DNA of 38,645 bases from Flavobacteriaceae bacterium. GTDB lineage: Bacteria > Bacteroidota > Bacteroidia > Flavobacteriales > Flavobacteriaceae. The stretch is from positions 1 to 38,645 of the forward strand of contig CANHMG010000011.1 of the NCBI GenBank assembly GCA_947461795.1, given 5' to 3'. The position numbers and the translations under genes were made by a program. The notes beneath the pieces are model-generated. The model worked only from the letters and a program-made list of their open reading frames with translations. It made no database searches and was not told the origin of the DNA. The stretch's first letter is position 1; every line of letters begins with the position of its first letter. Positions 1 to 8,276 of the stretch are shown one piece after another.

Positions 1-56
1 AAAAATAGTTTTTCTAAAAATGCTCATAACATTTTTAAAATCGACAATATCTACTC

Positions 57-86
57 TTGCAACTTGAGAAAAAAGAAGTATTTTTA
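57..86 (+). promoter_or_regulatory. Putative recA promoter
   Basis: A TTG at 57-59 is followed after 19 bases by TATTTTTA at 79-86. This fits the Bacteroidota sigma-A pattern TTG-N19-TAnnTTTG except for the last base. It would start transcription near 90, ahead of both possible recA start codons. Confidence 0.5.
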
Positions 87-119
87 CGAAAAATAAGTGT
101 ACAATAAATGAAGGAAAAG

Positions 120-1124
120 ATGAGTTCAGAAAAAGAAGCCAAATTAAAAGCATTACAACTAACGCTTGATAAACTTGACAAAACGTACGGAAAAGGAACC
201 GTAATGAAAATGGGCGATAAAGCCGTTGAAGAAGTAGAAACTATTTCATCTGGATCGCTAGGATTGGATTTAGCTTTAGGGGTAAATGGTTATCCAAAAG
301 GGAGAATTATTGAAATCTACGGACCTGAATCTTCTGGAAAAACCACTTTGACTTTACATGCCATTGCCGAAGCTCAAAAAGCGGGAGGAATTGCGGCTTT
401 TATCGATGCTGAACACGCTTTCGATAGAAATTATGCGGAGAAATTAGGCGTTGACATTGAAAATTTAATTATCTCTCAACCTGATAATGGGGAACAAGCT
501 TTGGAAATTGCTGAAAACTTAATTCGATCGGGAGCCATAGATATTGTAGTAATTGACTCGGTTGCTGCTTTAACTCCAAAAAGTGAAATAGAAGGTGAAA
601 TGGGTGATTCTAAAATGGGATTGCACGCTCGATTGATGTCTCAAGCCTTGAGAAAACTTACTGGAACTATTAGCAAAACGCATTGTACCGTATTTTTTAT
701 CAATCAACTTCGTGAAAAAATCGGGGTAATGTTCGGAAATCCAGAAACAACTACGGGTGGTAATGCTTTGAAATTTTATGCTTCTATTCGTTTGGATATT
801 CGCCGTTCTTCTCAAATCAAAGATGGTGATAATGTTATCGGAAATAGAACGAAAGTAAAAGTGGTAAAAAACAAAGTGGCACCACCTTTCAAAATAGCAG
901 AATTCGACATTATGTATGGCGAAGGTGTTTCTAAAACCGGAGAGATTTTAGATTTAGCGGTTGAATTTGAAATTATCAAAAAAGCAGGTTCATGGTTTAG
1001 TTATGGCGACACCAAATTAGGTCAAGGTCGTGATGCCGTTAAAGTTCTTATCAAAGACAATCCAGAATTGGCGGATGAATTAGAACAAAAAATTAAAGTG
1101 TTTATTAAAGAAAAAGAAGCATAA
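120..1124 (+). CDS. recA: Recombinase RecA
   Basis: RecA is the DNA-dependent ATPase that forms filaments on single-stranded DNA, catalyses strand exchange and triggers SOS-type responses. The protein is full length (334 aa). The Walker A motif GPESSGKT lies near residues 68-75, followed by the VVIDSVAAL Walker B strand, the QALRKL region and the [14 protein letters not shown] loop that precedes DNA-binding loop 2. An in-frame ATG 12 bases upstream (108) would add MKEK. I prefer 120 because flavobacterial RecA proteins typically begin [13 protein letters not shown] and an AAGGA sits just upstream. The gene is single, followed by a bidirectional terminator shared with the convergent acyltransferase gene. 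Identification is secure; only the start is open. Confidence 0.97.
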   Translation: MSSEKEAKLKALQLTLDKLDKTYGKGTVMKMGDKAVEEVETISSGSLGLDLALGVNGYPKGRIIEIYGPESSGKTTLTLHAIAEAQKAGGIAAFIDAEHAFDRNYAEKLGVDIENLIISQPDNGEQALEIAENLIRSGAIDIVVIDSVAALTPKSEIEGEMGDSKMGLHARLMSQALRKLTGTISKTHCTVFFINQLREKIGVMFGNPETTTGGNALKFYASIRLDIRRSSQIKDGDNVIGNRTKVKVVKNKVAPPFKIAEFDIMYGEGVSKTGEILDLAVEFEIIKKAGSWFSYGDTKLGQGRDAVKVLIKDNPELADELEQKIKVFIKEKEA

Positions 1125-1130
1125 TAAAAA

Positions 1131-1155
1131 AAACCCGATTCGTTCGGGTTTTTTT
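1131..1155. terminator. Bidirectional Rho-independent terminator
   Basis: A perfect 8-bp stem (1131-1138 with 1144-1151, loop 1139-1143) has an A-run on the left and a T-run on the right, so it can end both recA and the convergent acyltransferase gene whose stop is at 1154. Confidence 0.85.
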
Positions 1156-1897
1156 ATGTCTTTAAAAGCTGACTGTGAATTACTTCTCTTACTCTTTCTT
1201 TGACTTCTTTAATGTCTTTTTTATTCTCAATAGTTTTACCTGTAGTAGGAATTAATGGGTGAATAAAAACACGCATCAAACCTGGACTTCCGCTAAAAAA
1301 AGTATAGGAAAATCTTTTTTTATTATCCATGAATGTCAATGGAATTATCGGAATTTGATGTTCAATCGCCAAGCGAAAAGCCCCGTCTTTAAAATCATCT
1401 AAAACCACCGATTCATCTGCAGGAACACCTCCTTCAGGAAATATACAAATACTTAGTCCTTGTTGCAATCGTTTTTGAGCTCGGTTGAATACTTCCATTC
1501 TACTGCGTGAGCTGTTTCTATCGACAAGAATACAAGTTCTTTTATAAAAGAATCCAAATAAAGGAATCTTTGCCAACTCTTTTTTCCCTACAAAAACAAA
1601 TGGGTTTTTAATGACCGCTAAGGTCAACATGATATCCGTCATCGATGTATGATTGGCCACAAACATATAACTTTTATCCATTTCGATGACTTGCTCAGAC
1701 TTGACTTTATAATAAAATCCAGAAGTAATTAAAATGAATTTTGCCCAAATTCTAGCCATCACAAAAAAATACCGATACCATTCTTCTTTCAGTATTGAAA
1801 CAACTAAAAAAGGAAACATAATAAGAATTGGTATTCCCATCATTAGGTAAAACCAAATGCGCCAAAGTGTCCAAAAAATGATTTTAACTATTTTCAT
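1154..1897 (-). CDS. 1-acyl-sn-glycerol-3-phosphate acyltransferase (PlsC family)
   Basis: This is a membrane acyltransferase of the PlsC/LPLAT family, which transfers an acyl chain to lysophosphatidic acid in phospholipid synthesis. The HX4D catalytic motif is present as NHTSMTD (H83 and D88) and the substrate motif FPEGG is at 153-157. Residues 1-35 form a hydrophobic N-terminal anchor and the length (247 aa) is normal. A promoter box TACTTTTG ends five bases before the ATG, so the transcript may have almost no leader. Other acyltransferases of this superfamily acylate ornithine lipids or lipid A precursors, so the exact acceptor is inferred from family membership. The gene is convergent with recA and divergent from trpS. 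Confidence 0.88.
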   Translation of the reverse strand: MKIVKIIFWTLWRIWFYLMMGIPILIMFPFLVVSILKEEWYRYFFVMARIWAKFILITSGFYYKVKSEQVIEMDKSYMFVANHTSMTDIMLTLAVIKNPFVFVGKKELAKIPLFGFFYKRTCILVDRNSSRSRMEVFNRAQKRLQQGLSICIFPEGGVPADESVVLDDFKDGAFRLAIEHQIPIIPLTFMDNKKRFSYTFFSGSPGLMRVFIHPLIPTTGKTIENKKDIKEVKERVREVIHSQLLKT

Positions 1898-1902
1898 CTC
1901 TT

Positions 1903-1935
1903 CAAAAGTAAGAATTCAATCGGTATTTTTATCAA
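1903..1935 (-). promoter_or_regulatory. Putative promoter of the acyltransferase gene
   Basis: On the minus strand, TACTTTTG (1910 to 1903) matches TAnnTTTG, with a TTG at 1935-1933 (22-base spacing, rather long). The box ends five bases before the start codon at 1897. Confidence 0.5.
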
Positions 1936-1941
1936 ATCATT

Positions 1942-1949
1942 TACCTTTG
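1942..1949 (+). promoter_or_regulatory. Putative trpS promoter -7 box
   Basis: TACCTTTG matches TAnnTTTG and lies 17 bases before the trpS ATG. No clear TTG is seen at the usual upstream distance. Confidence 0.5.
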
Positions 1950-1966
1950 CCAAAATTTAGTCGACT

Positions 1967-2950
1967 ATGTCCAAAATACTCACGGGAATACAAAGTACAG
2001 GAACGCCACATTTGGGAAATTTATTAGGTGCCATTATTCCAGCCATTGAATTGTCTAATCGTCCCGAAAACGAATCGTTTCTTTTTATTGCTGACTTACA
2101 CGCGATAACTCAAATCAAATCGAGTGAAATTATGCAATACAACAACTACAGTACTGCTGCAGCTTGGTTAGCGTGTGGATTGAATACCGATAAAGTTGTT
2201 TTTTACCGTCAATCGGATGTACCTCAAACCGCTGAATTATCTTGGTATTTAAGTTGTTTTTTTCCTTATCAACGTTTGACTTTAGCCCATTCTTTTAAAG
2301 ACAAAGCGGATCGTTTGGAGGATGTAAACGCTGGATTGTTTACCTATCCAATGTTGATGGCTGCTGACATTTTACTATATGATGCTCAATTTGTTCCTGT
2401 GGGGAAAGATCAATTACAGCATATCGAAATGACGCGTGATGTAGCTTCAAGATTCAATCATCAAATGGGAGAAACATTTGTTATTCCAGAAGCTTCTACG
2501 CAAGAAGAAACCAAATATGTCCCTGGAACCAATGGCGGAAAAATGAGTAAATCAGCCAATAACATCATCAATATATTTTTAGATGATAAAGCATTGCGCA
2601 AACAAATTCTATCGATTGAAACAGATAGTACGCCTTTAGAAGATCCTAAAAATATTGAAACTTGTAATGTTTTTGGAATCTATAAATTATTAGCGTCTGA
2701 AAATCAACTCAAAGTCATGACTCAAAATTATGCCAATGCAAATCGCGATTTTGGATACGGACATGCTAAACAAGCTTTGTTTGAATTGATTGTAGAAAAG
2801 TTCAAAACCGAAAGAGAAACTTATATTTATTATATGAACAATCTGCCTGAAATTGATGCGGCGTTACTCAAAGGCGCAACGAAAGCTCAAATTGTTGCTA
2901 CTGGAGTTTTGAATCGTGTTCGGGAAAAATTGGGTTTTGCTACCCATTAA
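1967..2950 (+). CDS. trpS: Tryptophan--tRNA ligase
   Basis: This class I aminoacyl-tRNA synthetase charges tRNA-Trp with tryptophan using ATP. The HIGH-type signature is HLGN at residues 15-18 within TGIQSTGTPHLGN, and the second signature KMSKS is at 192-196. The stretch PVGKDQLQHIEMTRDVA is the typical TrpRS substrate-recognition region. Its 327 aa are the usual bacterial length. The last codons overlap the convergent dprA stop by four bases, so no terminator fits between the two genes. Identification is secure. Confidence 0.96.
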   Translation: MSKILTGIQSTGTPHLGNLLGAIIPAIELSNRPENESFLFIADLHAITQIKSSEIMQYNNYSTAAAWLACGLNTDKVVFYRQSDVPQTAELSWYLSCFFPYQRLTLAHSFKDKADRLEDVNAGLFTYPMLMAADILLYDAQFVPVGKDQLQHIEMTRDVASRFNHQMGETFVIPEASTQEETKYVPGTNGGKMSKSANNIINIFLDDKALRKQILSIETDSTPLEDPKNIETCNVFGIYKLLASENQLKVMTQNYANANRDFGYGHAKQALFELIVEKFKTERETYIYYMNNLPEIDAALLKGATKAQIVATGVLNRVREKLGFATH

Positions 2951-4047
2951 ATCGCTTCGAATAATTTACCTGGCAAAGGTCGAATGACACCTTTGAGTTC
3001 CATATTTAATAAAATTCCCGAAATTCTAAATATTGGAAAATCACACTCGAGTGCAATGATGTCGAGTAGTTCTTTTCCTCTTATTAAAAGAAAATCATAC
3101 ACTTTTTGTTCCTCTTGATCTAGAGACACAAAAAGTTTTTTTTGAATTGGTTTTGACGTTGTTTCGAGATCCCAATTAAGACCATAAATCAAATCAGCAG
3201 CGCCCGTTAATACATTTGCTTTTTGAGTTTTAATAAGTGTGTTACAACCTTGACTGAATTTATCTCCAACTCTTCCTGGAACCGCAAACACATCCCGATT
3301 GTAATCATTGGCTAAATTAGCAGTAATTAACGAACCTCCTTTATCAGCGGATTCTATTACAATCGTTGCTTCTGAAATCCCAGCTACAATTCGGTTTCGA
3401 CGCACAAAATTTTCTTTATCAGGATTAGAGGTACTCCAGAATTCGGTTATAAAGCCACCATTTTCTTCAATACGATGAACATACTTTTTGTGTGCTGTGG
3501 GATATATTTGATTCAATCCGTGAGCCACAACACCGATGGTTTGCAACTTGTGTTCAAGAGCTGATTGATGCGCTACAATGTCAACACCATAAGCAAATCC
3601 ACTAACAATTATTGGGTCTAGTGGCGCCAAATCAGCAATCAGTTTTTTACAAAAATCCATTCCATAGGAAGTGATTTGACGGGTACCGACAATGCTAATG
3701 ATTTTTCTGTTTTTTAGATTTATATTTCCTGATGAAAACAACAAAACGGGTCCATCAACACAATGTTTTAATCTATCAGGATAATTTTCTTCTTGAAAAT
3801 AAGAAACGTTTATTTGATTTTTCTCCATAAATTGGAGTTCCGCTTCTGCTTTCTGATAAATCGTTTTGTCTTTTAATTTTCGTAACAAAACACTTCCGAT
3901 ACCATCAATAGCATTTAATTGAGAGGCTTTTGATTTGAAAACTAAAGAAGGTTCTTGACAATGAGAGAGTAGTTTTTTGGCGACAATATCGCCCACACCT
4001 TCCACTTTTAGCAAGGCTAATACATAAAATAATTCTTCGTGGCGCAT
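2947..4047 (-). CDS. dprA: DNA-processing protein DprA
   Basis: DprA binds incoming single-stranded DNA during natural transformation and loads RecA. Two helix-hairpin-helix-like segments (about residues 10-60) precede the Rossmann-like core, with SIVGTRQITSYG near 118-129 and SGFAYGVD at 149-156, the conserved nucleotide-fold motifs of the family. The C-terminal 60 residues look like the DprA winged helix (DML1-like) domain. At 366 aa it is a full three-domain DprA. The gene also occurs in bacteria not known to be competent, so competence itself is not shown. recA lies 3 kb away but on the other strand. Confidence 0.93.
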   Translation of the reverse strand: MRHEELFYVLALLKVEGVGDIVAKKLLSHCQEPSLVFKSKASQLNAIDGIGSVLLRKLKDKTIYQKAEAELQFMEKNQINVSYFQEENYPDRLKHCVDGPVLLFSSGNINLKNRKIISIVGTRQITSYGMDFCKKLIADLAPLDPIIVSGFAYGVDIVAHQSALEHKLQTIGVVAHGLNQIYPTAHKKYVHRIEENGGFITEFWSTSNPDKENFVRRNRIVAGISEATIVIESADKGGSLITANLANDYNRDVFAVPGRVGDKFSQGCNTLIKTQKANVLTGAADLIYGLNWDLETTSKPIQKKLFVSLDQEEQKVYDFLLIRGKELLDIIALECDFPIFRISGILLNMELKGVIRPLPGKLFEAI

Positions 4048-4114
4048 AGTAACTGTTTGAAACTGAAAAGTATAAAATTTATCTCAATTGTTAATAAAAA
4101 TTGTGAATAAAATT

Positions 4115-4143
4115 TTGCTGCTCTTTGGCATTGTATAACTTTG
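4115..4143 (+). promoter_or_regulatory. Putative promoter of the HU/SPOR gene
   Basis: TTG at 4115-4117, an 18-base spacer and TAACTTTG at 4136-4143 give a full match to the Bacteroidota consensus. The box ends five bases before the ATG at 4149, which rules out the upstream in-frame start at 4125 and predicts a leaderless or nearly leaderless mRNA. Confidence 0.7.
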
Positions 4144-4148
4144 TTGCT

Positions 4149-5108
4149 ATGAAGATCGAGCATTATATTTCACAGCTTTTATACCGTCATCAATGTGTAA
4201 CCGTTCCAGGTTTCGGAGCTTTTTTAACCGAAATCCAATCGGCACATTTACATGAAAACACCAATTCTTTTTATCCTCCAAAGAAAGTTATTTCGTTTAA
4301 TTCTCATTTAAAAAACAATGACGGATTATTAGCCAATCATATTTCTCAAATAGAAAAAACTACTTATGAAAATGCCGTTGCTTCTATCGAAAGTGAAGTG
4401 GTTATTTGGAATAGTATTATTCAAGTAAACGAAAGATTTACTTTAAAGAATATTGGAGAGTTACATATGAATTCCGAAAAGAATTTAGTGTTTACACCTT
4501 CCGAAAATATTAATTATCTCAAAGAATCTTTTGGATTGAATTCGTTTGTTTCTCCAGCAGTAAAAAGAGAACAAAGCAAACTAGTAGAAACAGTATCTAT
4601 TAAAGAAGAAGATTTTATAGCTGAAGAAAAAGAAGTAATTGAGTTTACTCCTGAAGTTAGTAAAGGAAGACCTTATCTTAAATATGCAGCAATTCTTGTA
4701 TTGGCAATTAGCGTTACGGGTACAATTGGTTTTAAAATGTTTGAAAATCATGTTTCTCAAGAAACTTTATTAGTAGAAACTGCTGTTCAAAAACAAGTTC
4801 AAAATAAAATTCAAGAAGCTACTTTCTTAATTGAAACTCCCATTCCTTCTGTTACTTTAACTGTTAAAGAAGAAAAACTCCTTTATCATATCGTGGCGGG
4901 TGCTTTTAGAAATGAAGAAAACGCTCAAAACATATATACTGATTTACTCAAATCTGGTTTTAAAGCAAGACGAATAGCACCAAATAGACATGGTTTATTT
5001 CCCGTATTATACGGAAGTTATGCCACGTATACCGAAGCGCAACAAGCGATGCTTGAAATTCAAAAAGCAAACAATCCAGATGCTTGGTTAATGGTAAAAG
5101 CATTATAA
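4149..5108 (+). CDS. HU-like and SPOR domain membrane protein
   Basis: This predicted single-pass inner-membrane protein has three parts. Residues 1-135 look like the tandem HU/CCDC81-type domains often found in Bacteroidota SPOR proteins (motif VTVPGFGAFL near the start). One membrane segment follows at about 178-198 (YAAILVLAISVTGTIGF). A C-terminal SPOR domain covers the last 75 residues (YHIVAGAFRNEENAQNIY...). SPOR domains bind denuded glycan strands of septal peptidoglycan, so a cell-division or envelope role is likely, with the N-terminal domain facing the cytoplasm. The start at 4149 is chosen because the promoter box lies between it and the upstream alternative at 4125. The specific function is not known to me. 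Confidence 0.82.
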   Translation: MKIEHYISQLLYRHQCVTVPGFGAFLTEIQSAHLHENTNSFYPPKKVISFNSHLKNNDGLLANHISQIEKTTYENAVASIESEVVIWNSIIQVNERFTLKNIGELHMNSEKNLVFTPSENINYLKESFGLNSFVSPAVKREQSKLVETVSIKEEDFIAEEKEVIEFTPEVSKGRPYLKYAAILVLAISVTGTIGFKMFENHVSQETLLVETAVQKQVQNKIQEATFLIETPIPSVTLTVKEEKLLYHIVAGAFRNEENAQNIYTDLLKSGFKARRIAPNRHGLFPVLYGSYATYTEAQQAMLEIQKANNPDAWLMVKAL

Positions 5109-5113
5109 AAATT

Positions 5114-5137
5114 ATCCCGTAACTCACGGGATTTTTT
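5114..5137 (+). terminator. Rho-independent terminator after the HU/SPOR gene
   Basis: A 7-bp stem ATCCCGT/ACGGGAT (5114-5120 with 5126-5132, 5-base loop) is followed by a T-run six bases after the stop codon. Confidence 0.8.
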
Positions 5138-5149
5138 ATGCAGTGTAAG

Positions 5150-5157
5150 TATCTTTG
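5150..5157 (+). promoter_or_regulatory. Putative promoter -7 box of the thioesterase gene
   Basis: TATCTTTG, an exact TAnnTTTG match just downstream of the terminator. It predicts a leader of about 40 bases to the ATG at 5200. No good TTG is visible at the expected distance. Confidence 0.55.
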
Positions 5158-5199
5158 CATCTGAGGTCCTAAGGCCAATCTCAACTTAAGTTAATAAAC

Positions 5200-5709
5200 A
5201 TGCATCCGAAAAACCCTTCTGAATCTTTAACCATATTAACTGATTTAGTTTTGCCAAGCGAAACCAATCCCTTAAACAATCTATTTGGCGGTGAATTATT
5301 AGCTCGTATGGATCGTGCGGCGAGTATTTCAGCCAGAAGACATTCAAGAAGAATTACAGTCACTGCTTCTGTAAATCATGTTGCTTTCAACAGAGCCATT
5401 CCCTTAGGAAGTGTTGTTACTGTTGAGGCTAAAGTTTCGAGAAGTTTCAAAAGCTCCATGGAAATTTATTTGGATGTTTGGGTGGAAGATCGCGAATCTG
5501 GTATTCGCAGCAAAGCCAACGAAGCCATTTATACTTTTGTAGCCGTTGACGATACAGGAAGGCCTATTGAAGTGCCCGCGGTAATTCCAGAAACTGATTT
5601 AGAAAAAGAACGCTATGAAGCAGCTTTGCGACGAAAACAACTAAGTTTAGTGTTGGCTGGTAAGATGAAACCTAGCGATGCAACCGAGTTAAAAGCATTA
5701 TTTGATTAA
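5200..5709 (+). CDS. Acyl-CoA thioesterase, hotdog fold
   Basis: This protein probably hydrolyses acyl-CoA to free fatty acid and CoA. The 169 residues form a single hotdog domain: the N-terminal NNLFGGELLARMDRAASISARRH segment is the hotdog helix with its preceding asparagine and glycine turn, and VNHVAFNRAIPLGSVVTVEAKV is the following strand pair, as in YciA/BFIT-type enzymes. The chain preference cannot be read from sequence. It has its own promoter box and starts after a terminator, so it is likely monocistronic. Its stop lies four bases from the stop of the convergent secreted propeller gene. Confidence 0.88.
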   Translation: MHPKNPSESLTILTDLVLPSETNPLNNLFGGELLARMDRAASISARRHSRRITVTASVNHVAFNRAIPLGSVVTVEAKVSRSFKSSMEIYLDVWVEDRESGIRSKANEAIYTFVAVDDTGRPIEVPAVIPETDLEKERYEAALRRKQLSLVLAGKMKPSDATELKALFD

Positions 5710-5713
5710 GATT

Positions 5714-6973
5714 TTATTCTTTCAAAAATTTAAGGTTTTCTACTACTCCATCACTTTTTAATTGTAGAAAATAACTTCCGGCTTTTAAATTTGAAACGGA
5801 AATGTCTACTTGTTTTGTATCTGTTGCAATATTTACTTTGCCCGTATTTACAGTTTGTCCTAATAAATTAATAATAGAATAATCTCCTTCTAAATTTCCA
5901 TTAAAGGAAACAGTAATCACATTACTAGTTGGATTTGGAAAGAGTTTAATCTCACTTTTAAAGGAATCGAACGAACCATTGCTTAAAAACGGAGCTATAA
6001 TAAAATTAGATTGCACCGAACAATTATTTTGAGTAACGACACAATAATATTCACCTTGAAGGATTGGTATGTAGGTTTGATTTGTCGCGCCATCTATTAA
6101 TACGCCATTAAGATACCATTGATACGATTGAAAAGTTGTGGTTGTAGTCATTGTTACATCTCCATAAACAATCTCAGCGACGGGTAGGGTGACCGTCGTT
6201 AATGTAATTGTATTATTTGAATTGGTATTGCCTATAATATCTGTTGTTGCTCCGAACTTACAATCCAAATCTGCTGGACTATTTAACACCGTTGGAAGCA
6301 CCGTATGCGTTCCGGTTAATGAAGCATCAAACTTATTTAGTCGATTATTTCCCCATGAAGACACATAATAATTGCCACAACTATCTCTTGTGATTCCGTC
6401 ACAATTACTAAGTGTCGTTGCCAATACCGTTGTAATTGCATTTGTTGTCAGATTAATTGCATTTATTGGAGCATTGGTTCCCCAAGTTACATAAACACAA
6501 CGATTGTTCACTCCATCATATAGAATTCCATTAGGTGTTTTAGCAAGTCCCGAAGCTATTGTTGAAAAAGTAACTGCATTCACATCAACTTTAAAGATTT
6601 TCTTGGCTGTAAAATCAGTAGCATATAAAAATCCTACACCATCTGAAGTCAAACCGTTTAAAAAAGTTCCATTTACGTTTAGAGTAAAAACAGTGCTTCC
6701 TGAAGTCAAATCGTACCCTCTAATAATTCCACCTTCGCAGGAATACAACACATTTCCTAGAATTTCGATACCATATGGCCCAGAAGGAATTCCAGAAACA
6801 AAATTACTTAAGGTTCCTGTTTCGCTTCTTGCAAGTATAGTCCCATTTCCTTTGTTTCCAATCAACCATCTAGAATTGGCTGCGTCCCATTCGATGCTTT
6901 CAGGTCCATTTAAAGATTGGGAAAGTGATACAGTTGAAATAAATAAAAAAAGAAAAAGTAGTGCTTTATTCAT
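5714..6973 (-). CDS. Secreted beta-propeller protein with T9SS type A sorting domain
   Basis: The protein has an N-terminal signal peptide (MNKALLFLFLFISTVSLSQ), then about 220 residues of repeated propeller-like blades resembling the SMP-30/NHL type (phrases such as GNVLYSCEGGIIRGYD and SCGNYYVSSWGNNRLNKFD). An Ig-like segment around 275-325 (SYQWYLNGVLIDGATNQTY...YYCVV) follows. The last 75 residues match a T9SS type A C-terminal sorting domain (LFPNPTSN near its start, LKAGSYFLQL, terminal ENLKFLKE). It is therefore predicted to cross the outer membrane through T9SS and be anchored or released at the surface. Ligand or enzymatic activity is unknown. It lies 22 bases downstream of the EnvC-like gene and may be co-transcribed with it. 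Confidence 0.85.
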   Translation of the reverse strand: MNKALLFLFLFISTVSLSQSLNGPESIEWDAANSRWLIGNKGNGTILARSETGTLSNFVSGIPSGPYGIEILGNVLYSCEGGIIRGYDLTSGSTVFTLNVNGTFLNGLTSDGVGFLYATDFTAKKIFKVDVNAVTFSTIASGLAKTPNGILYDGVNNRCVYVTWGTNAPINAINLTTNAITTVLATTLSNCDGITRDSCGNYYVSSWGNNRLNKFDASLTGTHTVLPTVLNSPADLDCKFGATTDIIGNTNSNNTITLTTVTLPVAEIVYGDVTMTTTTTFQSYQWYLNGVLIDGATNQTYIPILQGEYYCVVTQNNCSVQSNFIIAPFLSNGSFDSFKSEIKLFPNPTSNVITVSFNGNLEGDYSIINLLGQTVNTGKVNIATDTKQVDISVSNLKAGSYFLQLKSDGVVENLKFLKE

Positions 6974-6995
6974 GAGATATTAATTTAAAATTAAA

Positions 6996-8258
6996 TTACA
7001 TATTAAACAACCAACTGGCTGGATTACTATATGTTGTGTTTTGAGAAATCGTAAACTTTAAAACGGTTTTACCTGTGTCACCACTAGTTCGAATTTTACC
7101 TATAAGTTGTTTGGTCGAAACTTTATCTCCTTTACTAACGCTAACGCTACTCAAATTCTGATAGACTGTAAAATAATCCCCGTGTTGGATCATCACTGCT
7201 TTATTTACTGGAGATAATATCATGACACTTATTACTTCGCCACCAAAAACTGCTCTTGCACTTGCGCCTTGATCTGTTGTAATTTCAACACCACTATTGT
7301 GTACAACCAATGTTTTATATACCGGGTGTGCTTGATCACCATAGCCTAAAGAAACAAAACCTTTTTCTACTGGCCAAGGCAATTTCCCTTTATTGGCTTT
7401 AAAATTATTCGCGATTAATTGCCCTTCTGAGGTTAATACAATTTTAGCAGAGGTCTCAGTAGCTTTAGTAGCTGCGGCAGTTGTTGTTTTAGGATTGGCT
7501 TTTGCTACCGCTGTTGCTGTTTTTTTATTAGCTGCGGCAATTGCTGCTTTTAATAATTTTTCAATTTGGTTATCAATCGCTCTGGTTTCTTGTTGTTTTT
7601 TCTTGATCTCGGCAACTATCTGTTTCTTATCTTTTTTAATTGCTTTTTCTAATTCTTGTTGAATTTGTTTCTCTTTCTCTAATTCTGTTTTTTCTTTCTC
7701 GTTTTCTACAATTAATTTTTGCTTTTCTGTTTTTTGAACACCAATTATTTGATTAAACCCTTCTAATTCTAGAGTTTTATCTTGAATTTCTATACCTTGA
7801 GTTTTTCGATAGCTAGCATATTGTTTCATGTATTGCGCTCTTTTATACGCTTGAAGAAAGCTTTCCGAAGACAATAAAAACATTGCTCTACTTTGTTCCG
7901 AACGACTTTTATAGGATTTTGAAATCATTTTAGAATAATCTTCTTTCAATAAAACCAATTCTTTTTTTAGACGATTGATATTGATCTGATTGATATACAT
8001 ATCATTGTTTAACAATTTGGTTTGTTTCTCCGTTGTATGAATCAGATTTTCTTTGAGTTTGATCTTTTCGGTTTGAATTTTAAGTTGCGTTTTTACTGTT
8101 TTCTCTTTCGATTGAACATTTTTCAATTGGTCTTCTTTCTCTTTTATTTCGCGTAAAATTTGAGATTTACGTTGTTCGAGTTTTTCTTGTGGCGTTAGTT
8201 GTCCCCACATAAATGAGGAAATTAATACAAATAAAAGGCTTAAAATATATTTAGACAT
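6996..8258 (-). CDS. EnvC-like murein hydrolase activator with degenerate M23 domain
   Basis: A signal peptide (residues 1-20) is followed by a long charged coiled coil (about 22-240), an Ala/Thr/Lys-rich linker (about 238-272) and a LytM/M23-like domain (about 290-420). The zinc and catalytic positions appear replaced: the HxGxD motif reads NSGVE (N321, E325), the YxHL motif reads YQNL (N368), and the C-terminal HxH reads VLK (ending K401). This matches EnvC-type proteins, which do not cut peptidoglycan but activate N-acetylmuramoyl-alanine amidases at the division site. The gene follows a DUF4292 lipoprotein gene by 18 bases. The protein is commonly annotated as a peptidoglycan DD-metallopeptidase, but the sequence argues against peptidase activity. 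Confidence 0.88.
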   Translation of the reverse strand: MSKYILSLLFVLISSFMWGQLTPQEKLEQRKSQILREIKEKEDQLKNVQSKEKTVKTQLKIQTEKIKLKENLIHTTEKQTKLLNNDMYINQININRLKKELVLLKEDYSKMISKSYKSRSEQSRAMFLLSSESFLQAYKRAQYMKQYASYRKTQGIEIQDKTLELEGFNQIIGVQKTEKQKLIVENEKEKTELEKEKQIQQELEKAIKKDKKQIVAEIKKKQQETRAIDNQIEKLLKAAIAAANKKTATAVAKANPKTTTAAATKATETSAKIVLTSEGQLIANNFKANKGKLPWPVEKGFVSLGYGDQAHPVYKTLVVHNSGVEITTDQGASARAVFGGEVISVMILSPVNKAVMIQHGDYFTVYQNLSSVSVSKGDKVSTKQLIGKIRTSGDTGKTVLKFTISQNTTYSNPASWLFNM

Positions 8259-8276
8259 CGTGCGTATTTTTGAGCG

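Noticed and set aside
6504..6983. Open frame of 159 codons antisense to the secreted propeller gene
   Set aside because: Overlaps a gene with a clear signal peptide and T9SS sorting domain; the frame has no domain of its own.
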